A DNA stretch of 64,000 bases, from contig OX485804.1 in the NCBI GenBank assembly GCA_950295325.1, positions 27,404,001 through 27,468,000 of the forward strand, given 5' to 3'. The stretch's first letter is position 1. Every line of letters starts with the position of its first letter. The position numbers were made by a program, and so were the translations under genes. The stretch is from Polytrichum commune (Eukaryota; Streptophyta; Polytrichopsida; Polytrichales; Polytrichaceae). Under the pieces are notes generated by a model, which worked only from the letters and a program-made list of their open reading frames with translations, was not told where the DNA came from and searched no databases. Positions 49,715 through 59,060 of the stretch are shown here, in pieces.

Positions 49715-50510
49715 CTAAGTGCCAATAGAGCTGGAAATGTTATTAACATTTCGTTTGGAGCAAACGAGGGTCCATGATGGGTTGGGAGGATGCAAGCCAT
49801 GAAGCAATGTAATGGCAATGCATTTGGGGTACCAAGGCAATCGGTTGACCTCGTGGCCTGAGTCAAAGAATCTAGAAAGCGAAATCCTCACAATATCTTT
49901 ATTGATGTAATGTTGCAATATGACATCAAACATATGGGCCGTAACAAAGTTAAATATGATCACACCGATAGCAAATGGATTTATGTGGCTTGCATTATTT
50001 CTACTATGACCATTATCTACATGGCTACCAATGAATTATGCACACTAGATAGGACCAATACGGAGGTACATAAGTCTATGACCAAGAGAAATGTACAGGG
50101 TTCAGCTATGAGGTTTGTGCTTGTGCGCAAACTCCGATGGAGTGAATGTTGTGTTTTAACACTTTTTTTATAAAAAAAGGTAAATACACATGCACTCTTT
50201 TGTAATGCATATGGTGAATAATAATTTAGTTTGTTGATATGGTTGTGTATGATATGCAAGTGCAATGTGACCATGTTTTGTTTGAAGTCCCTATGAAGCT
50301 CGTGACTTCAAGAACCGTATTTGCAATAGTGTGTATGCAATGGTTATGCATGGACATGGATTACATCTTATGACTATCATAAATTGGATTGGCATAGAAA
50401 ATATAAGTAATGATAGGATGCAAACAAATGAGTTGGTTTAGAGAATTACGTTATTATAGGAAATCTTTAATTCATGCCTTGAAAATAAATAGCCTTTAAA
50501 GAGATACCTT
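49715..50510 (+). pseudogene. Right arm of large inverted repeat with coding remnant
   Basis: Frame from about 49850: VKESRKRNPHNIFIDV, MLQYDIKHMGRNK, YDHTDSKWIYVACIIS, up to about 50050. The left arm (- strand) gives related residues (QLKESRR, MLQYYMKHPGHNN, FDHTDSKWIYVDCIIS). Stops interrupt both. At one point this copy has TGA where the other has CAA, consistent with decay of an old coding sequence. Family unknown. Confidence 0.4.
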
Positions 50511-51068
50511 TCAGCCGCATGTGCTACACAAAAATCCTATAGTACGACCTACCTATGGATAAATGTAACAAAAGAAAAACAACAAATGCTCAACTTGTTG
50601 CCCTTGTTATGGCAAGTAGATAATGCACTTGGAAGAGACTTTAAGCAAGTAGCATCCAATCACGATACTTTAGTGTTGATATACATATGCATTGTCATCT
50701 ATTTTGTAATCACTACCACCATGTATAATAGAAAACTCCTTAAAATGGGTCTCCATGACTCAATAGATACCTAGTGATGTCAACATTGAATTCAACGAAA
50801 CTACACAAGCATGTTGGTAGAATTGAACGGTGGTTGGGTCAAAAGTAAAACGTTGATGTCCTCTTTGGTGGTTCATTCTTGTCATGCTGGTGCAAAGTTA
50901 GTAAAAGGTGTTGTGTGGTGTTGCCGTGCCCTAGGGGGCAAAAACTCTAGCCATATCAACACAAATGTTGCAAACTATGAGTGTTGAGATTTTAGAATAC
51001 ATTATACACAACACGTGACGATCGTACAATTGACACCAATGCGAATTCTAGTGTGAGGAGAGGAATTG
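50511..51068. other. Unassigned stretch
   Basis: No gene or repeat recognised. Confidence 0.4.
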
Positions 51069-51400
51069 TATATAGTGTCACCAATTATATTTGTCTTGCT
51101 CAATACTAATTGTAAACCACGTGTGTAGTGTCACCAACACCAAATGTAATCCTAACGTTCTTGGTCAATCCTTGTAAACAATTTTGGATATTATAGATTC
51201 ACAATGTTGCAATAACTGTCACTTACTAAGTGGTTTTTCATCCAAATTTCAATCATCCATGGCAGATTTTCAGTATATAAATGATGTTCTTATGTAAAAT
51301 ATATCAAAAGTGGATGAATTAAAAGTGAATTGGGATGACAATCTTTGTGAAGTTATTCATAAGAAGTGTCATCAGAAAAGCTAGCAGAGTGACCCAAAAT
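51069..51400. repeat. Family F repeat, copy without clear ends
   Basis: Shares tcttgctcaatactaattgtaa, gtagtgtcaccaaca, gtcacttactaagtg, tcatccaaatttcaat and ttgggatgac with 53716-54110. Confidence 0.6.
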
Positions 51401-51769
51401 ACACAATATACAAATTTTGCAAGGTGGCATAGCCTTAGAGTGTTTTGATTATCACAATAAAGAAAAGGGAGTACTTTACCATCAAAAGTTGTTAAGTTTT
51501 GTACTATATTAAACACATTGATTCCAATTTGTCCCACAAGCCTCTGCAGCTTCGTGGACTTTAAACTTGTGTTCACTTCATTTCACAAGGGAACAAAACA
51601 AGATGTTCTATTTCAAAGTATAAGTTGGGTTTAAGTTGGGTTGTGCACATTCTTGATGTATGAGGGTAAAAAAAATGATTGTATCTAAATTTTGTGATTA
51701 TCTTTTTCAAACGTATTTTAATTTAGATTAATTATGCTAACCATTTCAGCAGTGCAAATATGTTGTAAA
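51401..51769. other. Unassigned stretch
   Basis: No gene or repeat recognised. Confidence 0.35.
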
Positions 51770-52045
51770 GGGTCAATTTAGACTACGGCGAAGATGTGCA
51801 TCGGTCAAGACTTTTAGGGGAATGGAGCAATGTGATTGGTTATGAAATTTGTGCTTCACAATACATGGCTTACACTACAACGAAGACTTCTCCGGTGGAG
51901 AACTCCAAGCATGGATGAAAATAGGACATGGGTGCCAACATGGCAACACTATTTGCTAGGGGAATCCTTTGAAAATCAAGTTTCTTGGGCAACTTCAAAC
52001 CCTTGGACAAGAAACTTAGCCTCTGGGGAACTCCAACTTGACGCT
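51770..52045. mobile_element. Tourist-like family H, copy 2 (right end missing)
   Basis: Starts GGGTCAATTTAGACTACGG, close to the reverse complement of the right end of copy 1. The internal part is strongly similar to 3050-3300. The match stops at a C-rich run (C9 at 52046-52054), so the right end is lost or diverged. Confidence 0.6.
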
Positions 52046-52114
52046 CCCCCCCCCTTCCCCTCCCCCTATTGTTTTACCATCTTGTTTGTCATGCTAGTAA
52101 GACTGTCGCACACC

Positions 52115-53090
52115 TTTCTATGAGGAGTGCCCGAAACACCATGAGCACAAGGGGGACCCCGGAGTGATACCCGGGACTTGTGGCGCCGTTGGTGAGAGGG
52201 ACCAAGTGATCCTAGTGTGGGTGAGGGCCCTAAGCGTTGGGAACGCCTCCCACCCACAGAGACTAGGATGCACGAGGCTAGGGCCATCAGCTATGAGTAG
52301 CTTATGGCGTGTGAATTCTAGAATGCTCAATAACACCTCAATCAGAGGTGTGAGCTAGGAGATATGGCAATTTGAGTGGGGCACTCTCCCGGGACAGCGC
52401 CCTGATACAGCAATGGCCTGGGAGTGGCTCCCGGGACTGCCAAGGTTTGAACATGCATAAATCCCTCAATACGTGCCTGAATGGGGCAAGTGAGGAGTTC
52501 ATCGGTATCACGTGAAACGTAGATGATGATGAAATGGTCATCTGTTAGCATCAGACATTAAACAAGGAAATTATGGTGTTTTGAAGTTGTTGGGGGCTTC
52601 CAGTCCCAACGGCTAAGGGACAATGTCTACTTGGCCCCAACTCTTGGTAGAGAGACAAAAGGTTTCTTGACGGTGAGGTAGGGGGCCTGCCAAAAATCCT
52701 AAAGGCTTATAAGGGTGAGGCGGTGTGACCGCCAAAACACACCTGAGGCCGAAAGACACGGCCTCCACGGGCATTGACCCAACATGAGGGCATAGTTGCC
52801 TAATATGGGTCAAGTTGTTGTAGTGTTGCTCTGGCAACGCGATGATCAACTAAAGATTGGACTTTCATGAATGAAAGTCCACATCTAAACATTGGTTATC
52901 GATTAAGGGGTTAGTTCTGAATGCAAGTGTAGGAGGGTTGGTTCCCCCCTATGAACTAAGAGGTCCGCGGTATGGGGAGCTAACCATTCACATGGGGGAA
53001 TATGAAGTCTTAGCGCTCGTGATGTTCGCTAGAAATGAAAAAGGTCAAGATTGTTAAGGGGTGCTAGCAAGGGTTGCGACAAAGACCTAT
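52115..53090. other. GC-rich block of unknown origin, possible retroelement remnant
   Basis: Distinctly GC-rich relative to its neighbours and abrupt at both sides. Short palindromes such as gactttcatgaatgaaagtc (52860-52879) and repeated cccgggac (three times, 52168-52440) occur. No long open frame, reverse transcriptase motif or paired LTR was found. Confidence 0.3.
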
Positions 53091-53120
53091 CTAACCAATC
53101 ACTACATTTGGTTGTTAGCA

Positions 53121-53228
53121 CATCCTTTTCGGGCCACCACTTTTACAATTAGCCATTTTGGGTCTACACAAGAATCCTTCTACTCCTAGTCTAGCGCATC
53201 AATAGTGGTCATTCATTGTTGTCATGTT
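53121..53228 (+). repeat. Dispersed repeat family C, copy 2
   Basis: Matches 1367-1477 (ctactcctagtcta, catcaatagtggtcattcat). Confidence 0.5.
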
Positions 53229-53264
53229 TTGCTACCTTATTACAAATAAACCTATTGATATATG

Positions 53265-53400
53265 AAAAATAATTGGTTCAAATTCAAGACTTCACAATAA
53301 TTAGTGATCAATTTAGAGGAACTTGCAAAATATTCTTAAATTTAATAAAGAAATACTGAAAGATGTCAACATGTAGTAATTTATTTATATTGGAAAGAAT
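53265..53400 (-). repeat. Dispersed repeat family D, decayed inverted copy
   Basis: Reverse complement shares gttgacatcttt, ttctttattaa and gaagtcttgaa with 966-1165 and 33950-34195. Confidence 0.45.
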
Positions 53401-53423
53401 AGGATCTTGACCAATTAGATTTA

Positions 53424-53715
53424 CGGTGAGTTTCCATGTAGGCCGCTCGCCCACTAGATTCTAGGTAATAGTGGGTCTAGGATGTTTGCTTGTAGCGAAG
53501 TGCAAGCTGTCGTCCAACCACATTCTCGTGGACCACTAGAATGTGAAGGGTTGTGGACACAATCTGCTAGACTTCCATGCACCCACTACAATAACTTTAA
53601 CCTACAAGTGCCGGTCACCAAAGGATTGAAGACATGTTTTAGGAGGTGGAGAATGTTTTAACTTGGAGGAGAATGTTAACAAGCGGGCCCGGATTTGAGA
53701 AGATGGGAGTAGCTA
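53424..53715. mobile_element. MITE family B, copy lacking its right end
   Basis: Left end cggtgagtttccatgtagg follows TTA and matches 41233. Its interior (aacttggaggagaa, gggccc, agatgggagtagct) matches 41233-41570 in reverse complement. A family F element abuts it at 53716. Confidence 0.55.
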
Positions 53716-54110
53716 AACTAAATATGATATTTAGTGTCAATGATTCTAATTGTCTTGCTCAATACTAATTGTAAACTGCGGTGTAGTGTCACCAACATTA
53801 AATGTTAACCTAACACAATATTTGTCATTCCTTGTTTAAAAAAAATTAAGTATTATAAAATTACATTGTTGCAAGTATTGTCACTTACTAAGTGATTCTT
53901 CATCCAAATTTCAATAATCCATGACAATGTTTCATCACATCTTTGTTAGGATGCAAATTACACCAAACTTTGTTTCACTAATTGACATTTGGATGAATTG
54001 AAAGTAAGTTGGGATGACTGTAGTTGTAAACTTATTCATAAAAAATGTCACTTAAAAAGATACCATAATGACATTAAATGCCATATGACACCAAATATCG
54101 TATTTAGTGT
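53716..54110. mobile_element. MITE family F, complete copy
   Basis: Left actaaatatgatatttagtg and right caccaaatatcgtatttagt are inverted ends, each partly palindromic. Internal order is shared with 25640-25990 and 51069-51400. Target duplication not clear. Confidence 0.65.
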
Positions 54111-54165
54111 AGATGGCACATACAAACCCTACCCCACTAGAACCCCTCTACATTTGGACGGATTA

Positions 54166-54669
54166 GGGTCACTTGACACACGAGCCAAGAGCCGTGACCA
54201 TGAAATTGCGAGAGCCCAAATGAAAGTGTCCAAATGCCGTCCCAAGACACCTCCAAAATCATGTAGTGTGGTCACGGATCATGAAGTGTAGTGTGAAGTC
54301 ATATGTGACTGGGCCTCAACCAAACACTATTTCAATGAATTTCTATTCACGTGGATCCTGACACATGATAAAACAAAATAAATCAACAGTTGTGAGCATG
54401 CGGAGTACCATGGTCTCCCAACGGTTTTGTGTTAGGCCTACCTCCACGAGTTGGTTTTCGAAAACATTCCAAACAACCATGAAACATGATCCATTCACTG
54501 CCATGTAGGAATCCATGTAGACTTTACCTTTATCTTGCATTCACATACTCCGTTGGTCCCTCAAGCGTAGTGTGAAGCAACGAACTTGGACCGGCTCCGC
54601 CTTTTCCACCAATGAGAGTGCTTGAAGTGCAATGGTCACGGGCTCTCTGTCTCGTGTGTGAAGTGGCCC
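54166..54669 (+). mobile_element. Tourist-like family A, reference full-length copy
   Basis: 504 bp flanked by exact TTA duplications (54163-54165, 54670-54672). Left GGGTCACTTGACACACGAG, right CTCGTGTGTGAAGTGGCCC. Aligns end to end with 35999-36506. The 265-bp array begins inside its right third. Confidence 0.85.
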
Positions 54670-55299
54670 TTAGTCCTTATTCACACTAGAATCTGGTGGG
54701 TGAGCGGCCTACATGAAAACTCACCCTTGTTCCCAAAAACCTCCCCGGACACTGTTCGCAACATGCCACGTAGGAATCCATGTAGACTTTACCTTTATCT
54801 TGCATTCACATACTCCGTTGGCCCCTCAAGCGTAGTGTGAAGCAACGAATTTGGACCGGCTCCGCCTTTTCCACCAATGAGAGTGCTTGAAGTGCAATGG
54901 TCACGGGCTCTCTGTCTCGTATGTGAAGTGGCCCTTAGTCCTTATTCACACTAGAATCTGGTGGGTGAGCGGCCTACATGAAAACTCACCCTTGTTCCCA
55001 AAAACCTCCCCGGACACTGTTCGCAACATGCCACGTAGGAATCCATGTAGACTTTACCTTTATCTTGCATTCACATACTCCGTTGGTCCCTCAAGCGTAG
55101 TGTGAAGCAACGAACTTGGACCGGCTCCGCCTTTTCCACCAATGAGAGTGCTTGAAGTGCAATGGTCACGGGCTCTCTATCTCGTGTGTGAAGTGGCCCT
55201 TAGTCCTTATTCACACTAGAATCTGGTGGGTGAGCGGCCTACATGAAAACTCACCCTTGTTCCCAAAAACCTCCCCGGATACTGTTCGCAACATGCTAT
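54505..55299 (+). repeat. 265-bp tandem repeat, 3 copies, spanning two MITE ends
   Basis: Units start at 54505, 54770 and 55035. They are nearly identical, with about one to three substitutions each, and the last unit diverges only at its end. Each unit carries the right end of family A (to gaagtggcccttag) followed by a family B end (agaatctggtgggtgagcgg, atgaaaactcaccc). Each also contains a 72-100 codon open frame (from 54622, 54887, 55152) that is a by-product of the repeat. Confidence 0.95.
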
Positions 55300-55849
55300 G
55301 TAAAGGCTGCCATTCCGTATACAATACACAATGCCGAGGGGAGAGGGTTAATTTTGGGGCCTTCCCGATCCTTAGCAAGAAATATTGTTACGAAGGATTT
55401 GATGGCCCCAAGTTTGGTGAGTTTGACTCCGATTTTCCTGCGTTCATGGTATAAGACTACTGTGCTTAAGTGCGCCTCGAAATACTAGGTTCCTTGCAAT
55501 GAGCCTTTGTTTATATTGGACACCGGACTTGTTGCATTTTCGGTCTTATAAAGTTATGAAGGTCATTGGGAATCTTACACATCCCAAAGTCTTTTGATGC
55601 TCTTCAATGCATGTGTTAGATTATGGCCGCATTCGGACCATGAGAGAGTAACGTACACTTACTTATGGTCATTTAGAAATTTGAAACGTGGATGAAAGAT
55701 GTGACTTGACTTAGGTGTATATGGTGAAGTAAGCTAAAAGGTGTATAAATATGTTATTTGGACAGTTTTCTCTCTTCACCCACTTCTTATAGGATACTCT
55801 AAACAAGACTAAACACGCAAATCGTGTGACATGATTAGCAAATTTAAAC
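55300..55849. other. Unassigned stretch
   Basis: No gene recognised. A + strand open run at 55300-55450 has no recognisable domain. Confidence 0.4.
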
Positions 55850-55851
55850 TA

Positions 55852-56148
55852 CTCCCTCCGTCCCGAAATGATTGTGCAATGATTGTGCGTGTTCCTGACT
55901 TTGGCGAGATTAAGGCTTGTTGTCCATTGACTGAGTAGGTGTAAGTGTGACTTTTAAAGTAAAAAAACAACGACTACTCCGAAACGCCCCCCGAAGTCAC
56001 GGTGTCGAAAGACTTTCTTGATGATGAAAGTTTGGCGCGAAAATATTTGACGTTGAGCCTCGAATTTCTAGCTGGGCAGGTAGATTGGACAATCATTTGA
56101 GGATAAAAAATCTGGGAGGTAGGACAATCATTTTTGGGATGGAGGGAG
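55852..56148. mobile_element. Stowaway-like (Tc1/Mariner) MITE
   Basis: Ends CTCCCTCCGTCCCGAAATG and (mirror) ATTTTTGGGATGGAGGGAG, flanked by TA (55850-55851, 56149-56150). 297 bp, no transposase. Confidence 0.88.
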
Positions 56149-56337
56149 TATGGCCTTCGCCATTTGCCTCGTAATTTTCAAAGTTTGAATGGATATTTCA
56201 TGCTTATTAGTCAAAACATTATTAAGCAATATGTGTTCATTCATGTGGCCCCCGAGAATAAAATCATGGGATGCCGTAGCTAGTGCAAATGCAAATTGAT
56301 GTTGCTCATATAGGACCATCCAATATTTAGATGACTT

Positions 56338-56560
56338 CGAACTTATTGGTCAATTCCGGACCAAATTGTCACTGCACGCTTACTTTAATATCTTCATAAT
56401 GATGCCAAATGTCTACAAACATCTTTTAATATACAATCACCTACACAATGGCGACATGACAAGTACAAACAACATGGTTTGAAGCATGGGTGTTGACATT
56501 TTTAGAATTTGCTTGCTGATTTTCGAACTCATCCAAAGTATGAAATTACCTAAATACAAG
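56338..56560 (+). repeat. Dispersed repeat family L, copy 3
   Basis: Colinear with 40058-40245 and 38985-39230 (caattccgga, ttcataatgatg, aatgtctac, tggcgacatgac, gcttgctgattttcgaa). Followed by C10 at 56564-56573. Confidence 0.55.
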
Positions 56561-56573
56561 GTACCCCCCCCCC

Positions 56574-57083
56574 AATCATGTTGCCTATGGAGCCTACAAT
56601 AATTAGCATATTTTGAGCATGTGGTCCAATCTCATAAAACACATGTCTTTTTGGTGTTTGTCTTAGATTCACACACCTACCCACATACCACTCAAATATG
56701 GGTGTTCATATTATTGTTGTGTTTGTTTTAGGCACATCCACCTTACACTATTCATGAGTGTGTAATGTGAATTGCAATTAAATATGTGGTAGTTCTAATA
56801 GATTCATTGTGTATTTATATTATAAAAATAAAAGAACGTTTCCTTGCTATTTGAAAGGAGGAGTATCCTAAATAGATAGTTTGGTGAGATGTCATGGGTT
56901 GCTTATGATATCCTACGTGAGCGCTAGCAACTATCCTTATAGGGTGACACGGGCAAGTGGAAAATGGAACAACTAACATTCAAAGGCATTTGGTAACTTT
57001 AGTTGTGCTAACACCTTATTAATAAGTGAACGAAAAAGTAAGCCCTACTGGTGGAAGCCGTCCACTAGCTATGCTCACCAATA
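56574..57083. other. Unassigned stretch
   Basis: No gene or repeat recognised. Confidence 0.4.
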
Positions 57084-57340
57084 ATGTCCATGGATTTTTT
57101 TTGGACATAACTGGTTGAGATCCTAGTGTTTCAAAATCCAGCTGGTTACATGTTGTTTTTGTTTTTGTTTATTCTTGTTATTGTGTTGTTCCCCTTCGAT
57201 CTTCCTTTATTAATTCGAAGTATATTCTATACATTCCTCTAAAACGATGAGTAATTTTTCTGAAGTCCTAGACTTCGACCGGTTGTTTCTCAAACTCAAC
57301 CAGTTCACCTGTTACTAGGGTGCGGTTCTCCCTGTTTCAT
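57084..57340 (+). repeat. Dispersed repeat family D, copy 3
   Basis: Shares gagatcctagtgttt, ctttattaatt, ttcgaccggttgtttctcaaa and ggttctccctgttt with the copies at 966 and 33950. Confidence 0.55.
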
Positions 57341-57636
57341 TGCACACGTGTTAAGTTAGTGTGAGCATGGTGTTAATCAACAAAGGCTAGCATGCATGCT
57401 CGCTCATGGAGGGTCTCTCTTTGTTTTATTTTATAGTAGTCAATATATTCTTTTGCTTTGTGGTACTAGGTTGATTGTGTGTTATATATGTACAGTATTA
57501 GGTAAGCTCTTACTTTCGAAGCCCGTGAAGCCCTATATATGTATGTATCTTAGTGAGCACCACCCGGCCGGGTCTAATGACTTTCTCAATGAGAATGGCG
57601 CTGATATGATCGTATGTTATTTCAAAACAACATACG
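57341..57636. other. Unassigned stretch with a small palindrome
   Basis: A 26-bp imperfect palindrome lies at 57611-57636 (cgtatgtt ... aacatacg), and CCCGGCCGGG near 57562. No gene recognised. Confidence 0.45.
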
Positions 57637-58865
57637 AATTTTAAAATATTGCTTAGCCAGTTTTCATGTGCCAAAGGACTCAAACAAGATACCTCTGTTG
57701 CATAAATAACACTGGAATGGGATAAGAGTTGCAAAACAGTGTGAAGTTTAGTCTTTAGTGTAAGCCGACTTGCCATCCCTATGGGACAGCTGTCCCTGGT
57801 CGGAAATGGCGGTTCTCGAGCCCCGGGTCGAACGAATGGTAACGCTCCTAGGTGGCAAGCGTGGTCTACCACGTGTGATCCATCCCGCCATCCGATGAAA
57901 AGATCCAACGGCGGGGGAAAAGCCTTAGCCGCGGTCAGGCAGCAGTGAGCCCATTGGGCTCACTTTGGATTATGGAGATGTGGTGCCCAATCAAACCATG
58001 CATAGGCCATGTCCCGAGCCATCGAGGGGACGAAAGGTGTCGTGGTGGAATCACGGTCGTTGTATCTTTCATCGGACGGCTCAAGATTCTTCGTATCCGT
58101 CTCGGTATTCGTAATGAGGAAAGGAGCTCCCACCTGCCCTGGCTGTGGCGGAGGAGAGGAGAGAGAGCTCGAGGGGCCCATCGCATCGCTCTCCTGCCTC
58201 GTTGTAGATATTTGGCGGAGGTTAAAGACGACGAGCAGAGGATAAGTTTTATTAGGCAGAGTGGAGAGAGGCTTTCCAGAGCATTGCAACAAGCCAATCC
58301 ACTCCCGCTCTGGTCCTGTGTGCAGGGAGAAAAAGCGCAAGCCAATGCGCTCGTTGTAATGGTGTCAATCTTTGTGTGCTTTTCTAGCTGCTAGCAGGAA
58401 GGAAGAGAGGAAAAGCGAAAGGGCAGCCAGTGTGGAGGCGGTTCATCATCACGTGTAGGCAAGAGAACGTCCTGATTATCATCGGTGCAGATTTTTGTTG
58501 CCAGGCAGGCTCTTCGCTGGGTGAAACGGTCTTTCTTGTGGTCGGAAGTCTCTGCGTTCGCAACTTCAATTCTATTAGGGGAGACATTGGTGCCGTGATT
58601 CATATTCGGGGAAGGAGAGTTTTATTGTCGAATTTGGAGGCCTCGGACTCTTGTAGTATTGCCGGGTTTTGGAAAATGTGTGTTTGATAGAGGCATCTAT
58701 CTGCATGTGGCTCGAGTGATGAGCACATCGAAGGAGTATCCTTGAAATTTTTAAACTCTTACAGACGAGTATTGAGGTGCGGTTGGAGATTTGTAATCAG
58801 AAGTTGCGTGAGGGTTACTTTTCTCAAACGCGGCAGCAGGAGTTGGAAGACTACAAGAATTAGCC
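57637..58865 (+). promoter_or_regulatory. DXS upstream region / presumed promoter and 5' UTR
   Basis: This stretch is clearly richer in GC than the desert before it, especially 57770-58660, and ends at the DXS start codon. It holds two CACGTG G-box cores (57870-57875 and 58450-58455), an I-box-like GGATAAG at 58240-58246, and an inverted repeat (GCCATCCGATGAAAAGAT near 57889 against its near complement near 58066). No TATA box or transcription start can be fixed, and a 5' UTR intron cannot be excluded. CACGTG occurs at roughly chance frequency elsewhere in the window, so these sites are weak evidence of light control. Overlapping open frames of 126-149 codons on both strands (57935-58394) look like a by-product of composition. 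Confidence 0.45.
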
Positions 58866-59060
58866 ATGGCTGCCACTTTAGCGTCGCCCACTATGGCATT
58901 ACGCCAAACGGAGTTTCTCCAGAGCTCCTTGACTGCGTCTCGTATCACAACCTCCTCGTCGCTCGCTGCTTCGAATGCTGGTTTGTTTGCTCAGGATCTC
59001 AAAGGATTAGTGGAGCTCAAGTTTTCGAAGAAGGCGCTTGCATCGGCTCCTCGGTCTCGG
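58866..59060 (+). other. DXS: DXS exon 1: predicted plastid transit peptide
   Basis: This exon encodes the 65 N-terminal residues, which begin [14 protein letters not shown]. They are rich in Ala, Ser, Thr and Leu with few acidic residues in the first 40. Conserved plant DXS sequence ([20 protein letters not shown]) starts only in exon 2, near residue 82. Known plant DXS enzymes are plastid stromal, so plastid import is inferred from composition and family. The cleavage point cannot be read directly. Confidence 0.75.

Noticed and set aside
54505..55299. CRISPR-like array
   Set aside because: Units are contiguous 265-bp duplications without distinct spacers, in plant nuclear DNA.
54622..55454. 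Three nearly identical open frames of 72-100 codons as a gene family
   Set aside because: They arise from the 265-bp tandem repeat of transposon ends and have no conserved codon pattern beyond the DNA repeat itself.
966..57340. Family D as LTRs of one or more full-length retrotransposons
   Set aside because: Copies are far apart, no primer-binding site, polypurine tract or reverse transcriptase was seen between any pair, and right ends do not resolve.
1165..57644. The many other 60-100 codon open frames across the desert
   Set aside because: They are short, overlap on both strands, often lie within inverted-repeat elements, and none shows a recognisable domain or exon structure.
57935..58394. 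Overlapping open frames of 126-149 codons on both strands upstream of DXS
   Set aside because: They overlap in several frames, have no recognisable domain and coincide with a GC-rich block where stops are rare; the presumed DXS promoter or 5' UTR is a simpler explanation.
57870..58455. Two CACGTG boxes as proof of light-regulated DXS expression
   Set aside because: The same hexamer occurs roughly 15-20 times in the 64 kb by eye, about the chance expectation, so the sites alone carry little weight.
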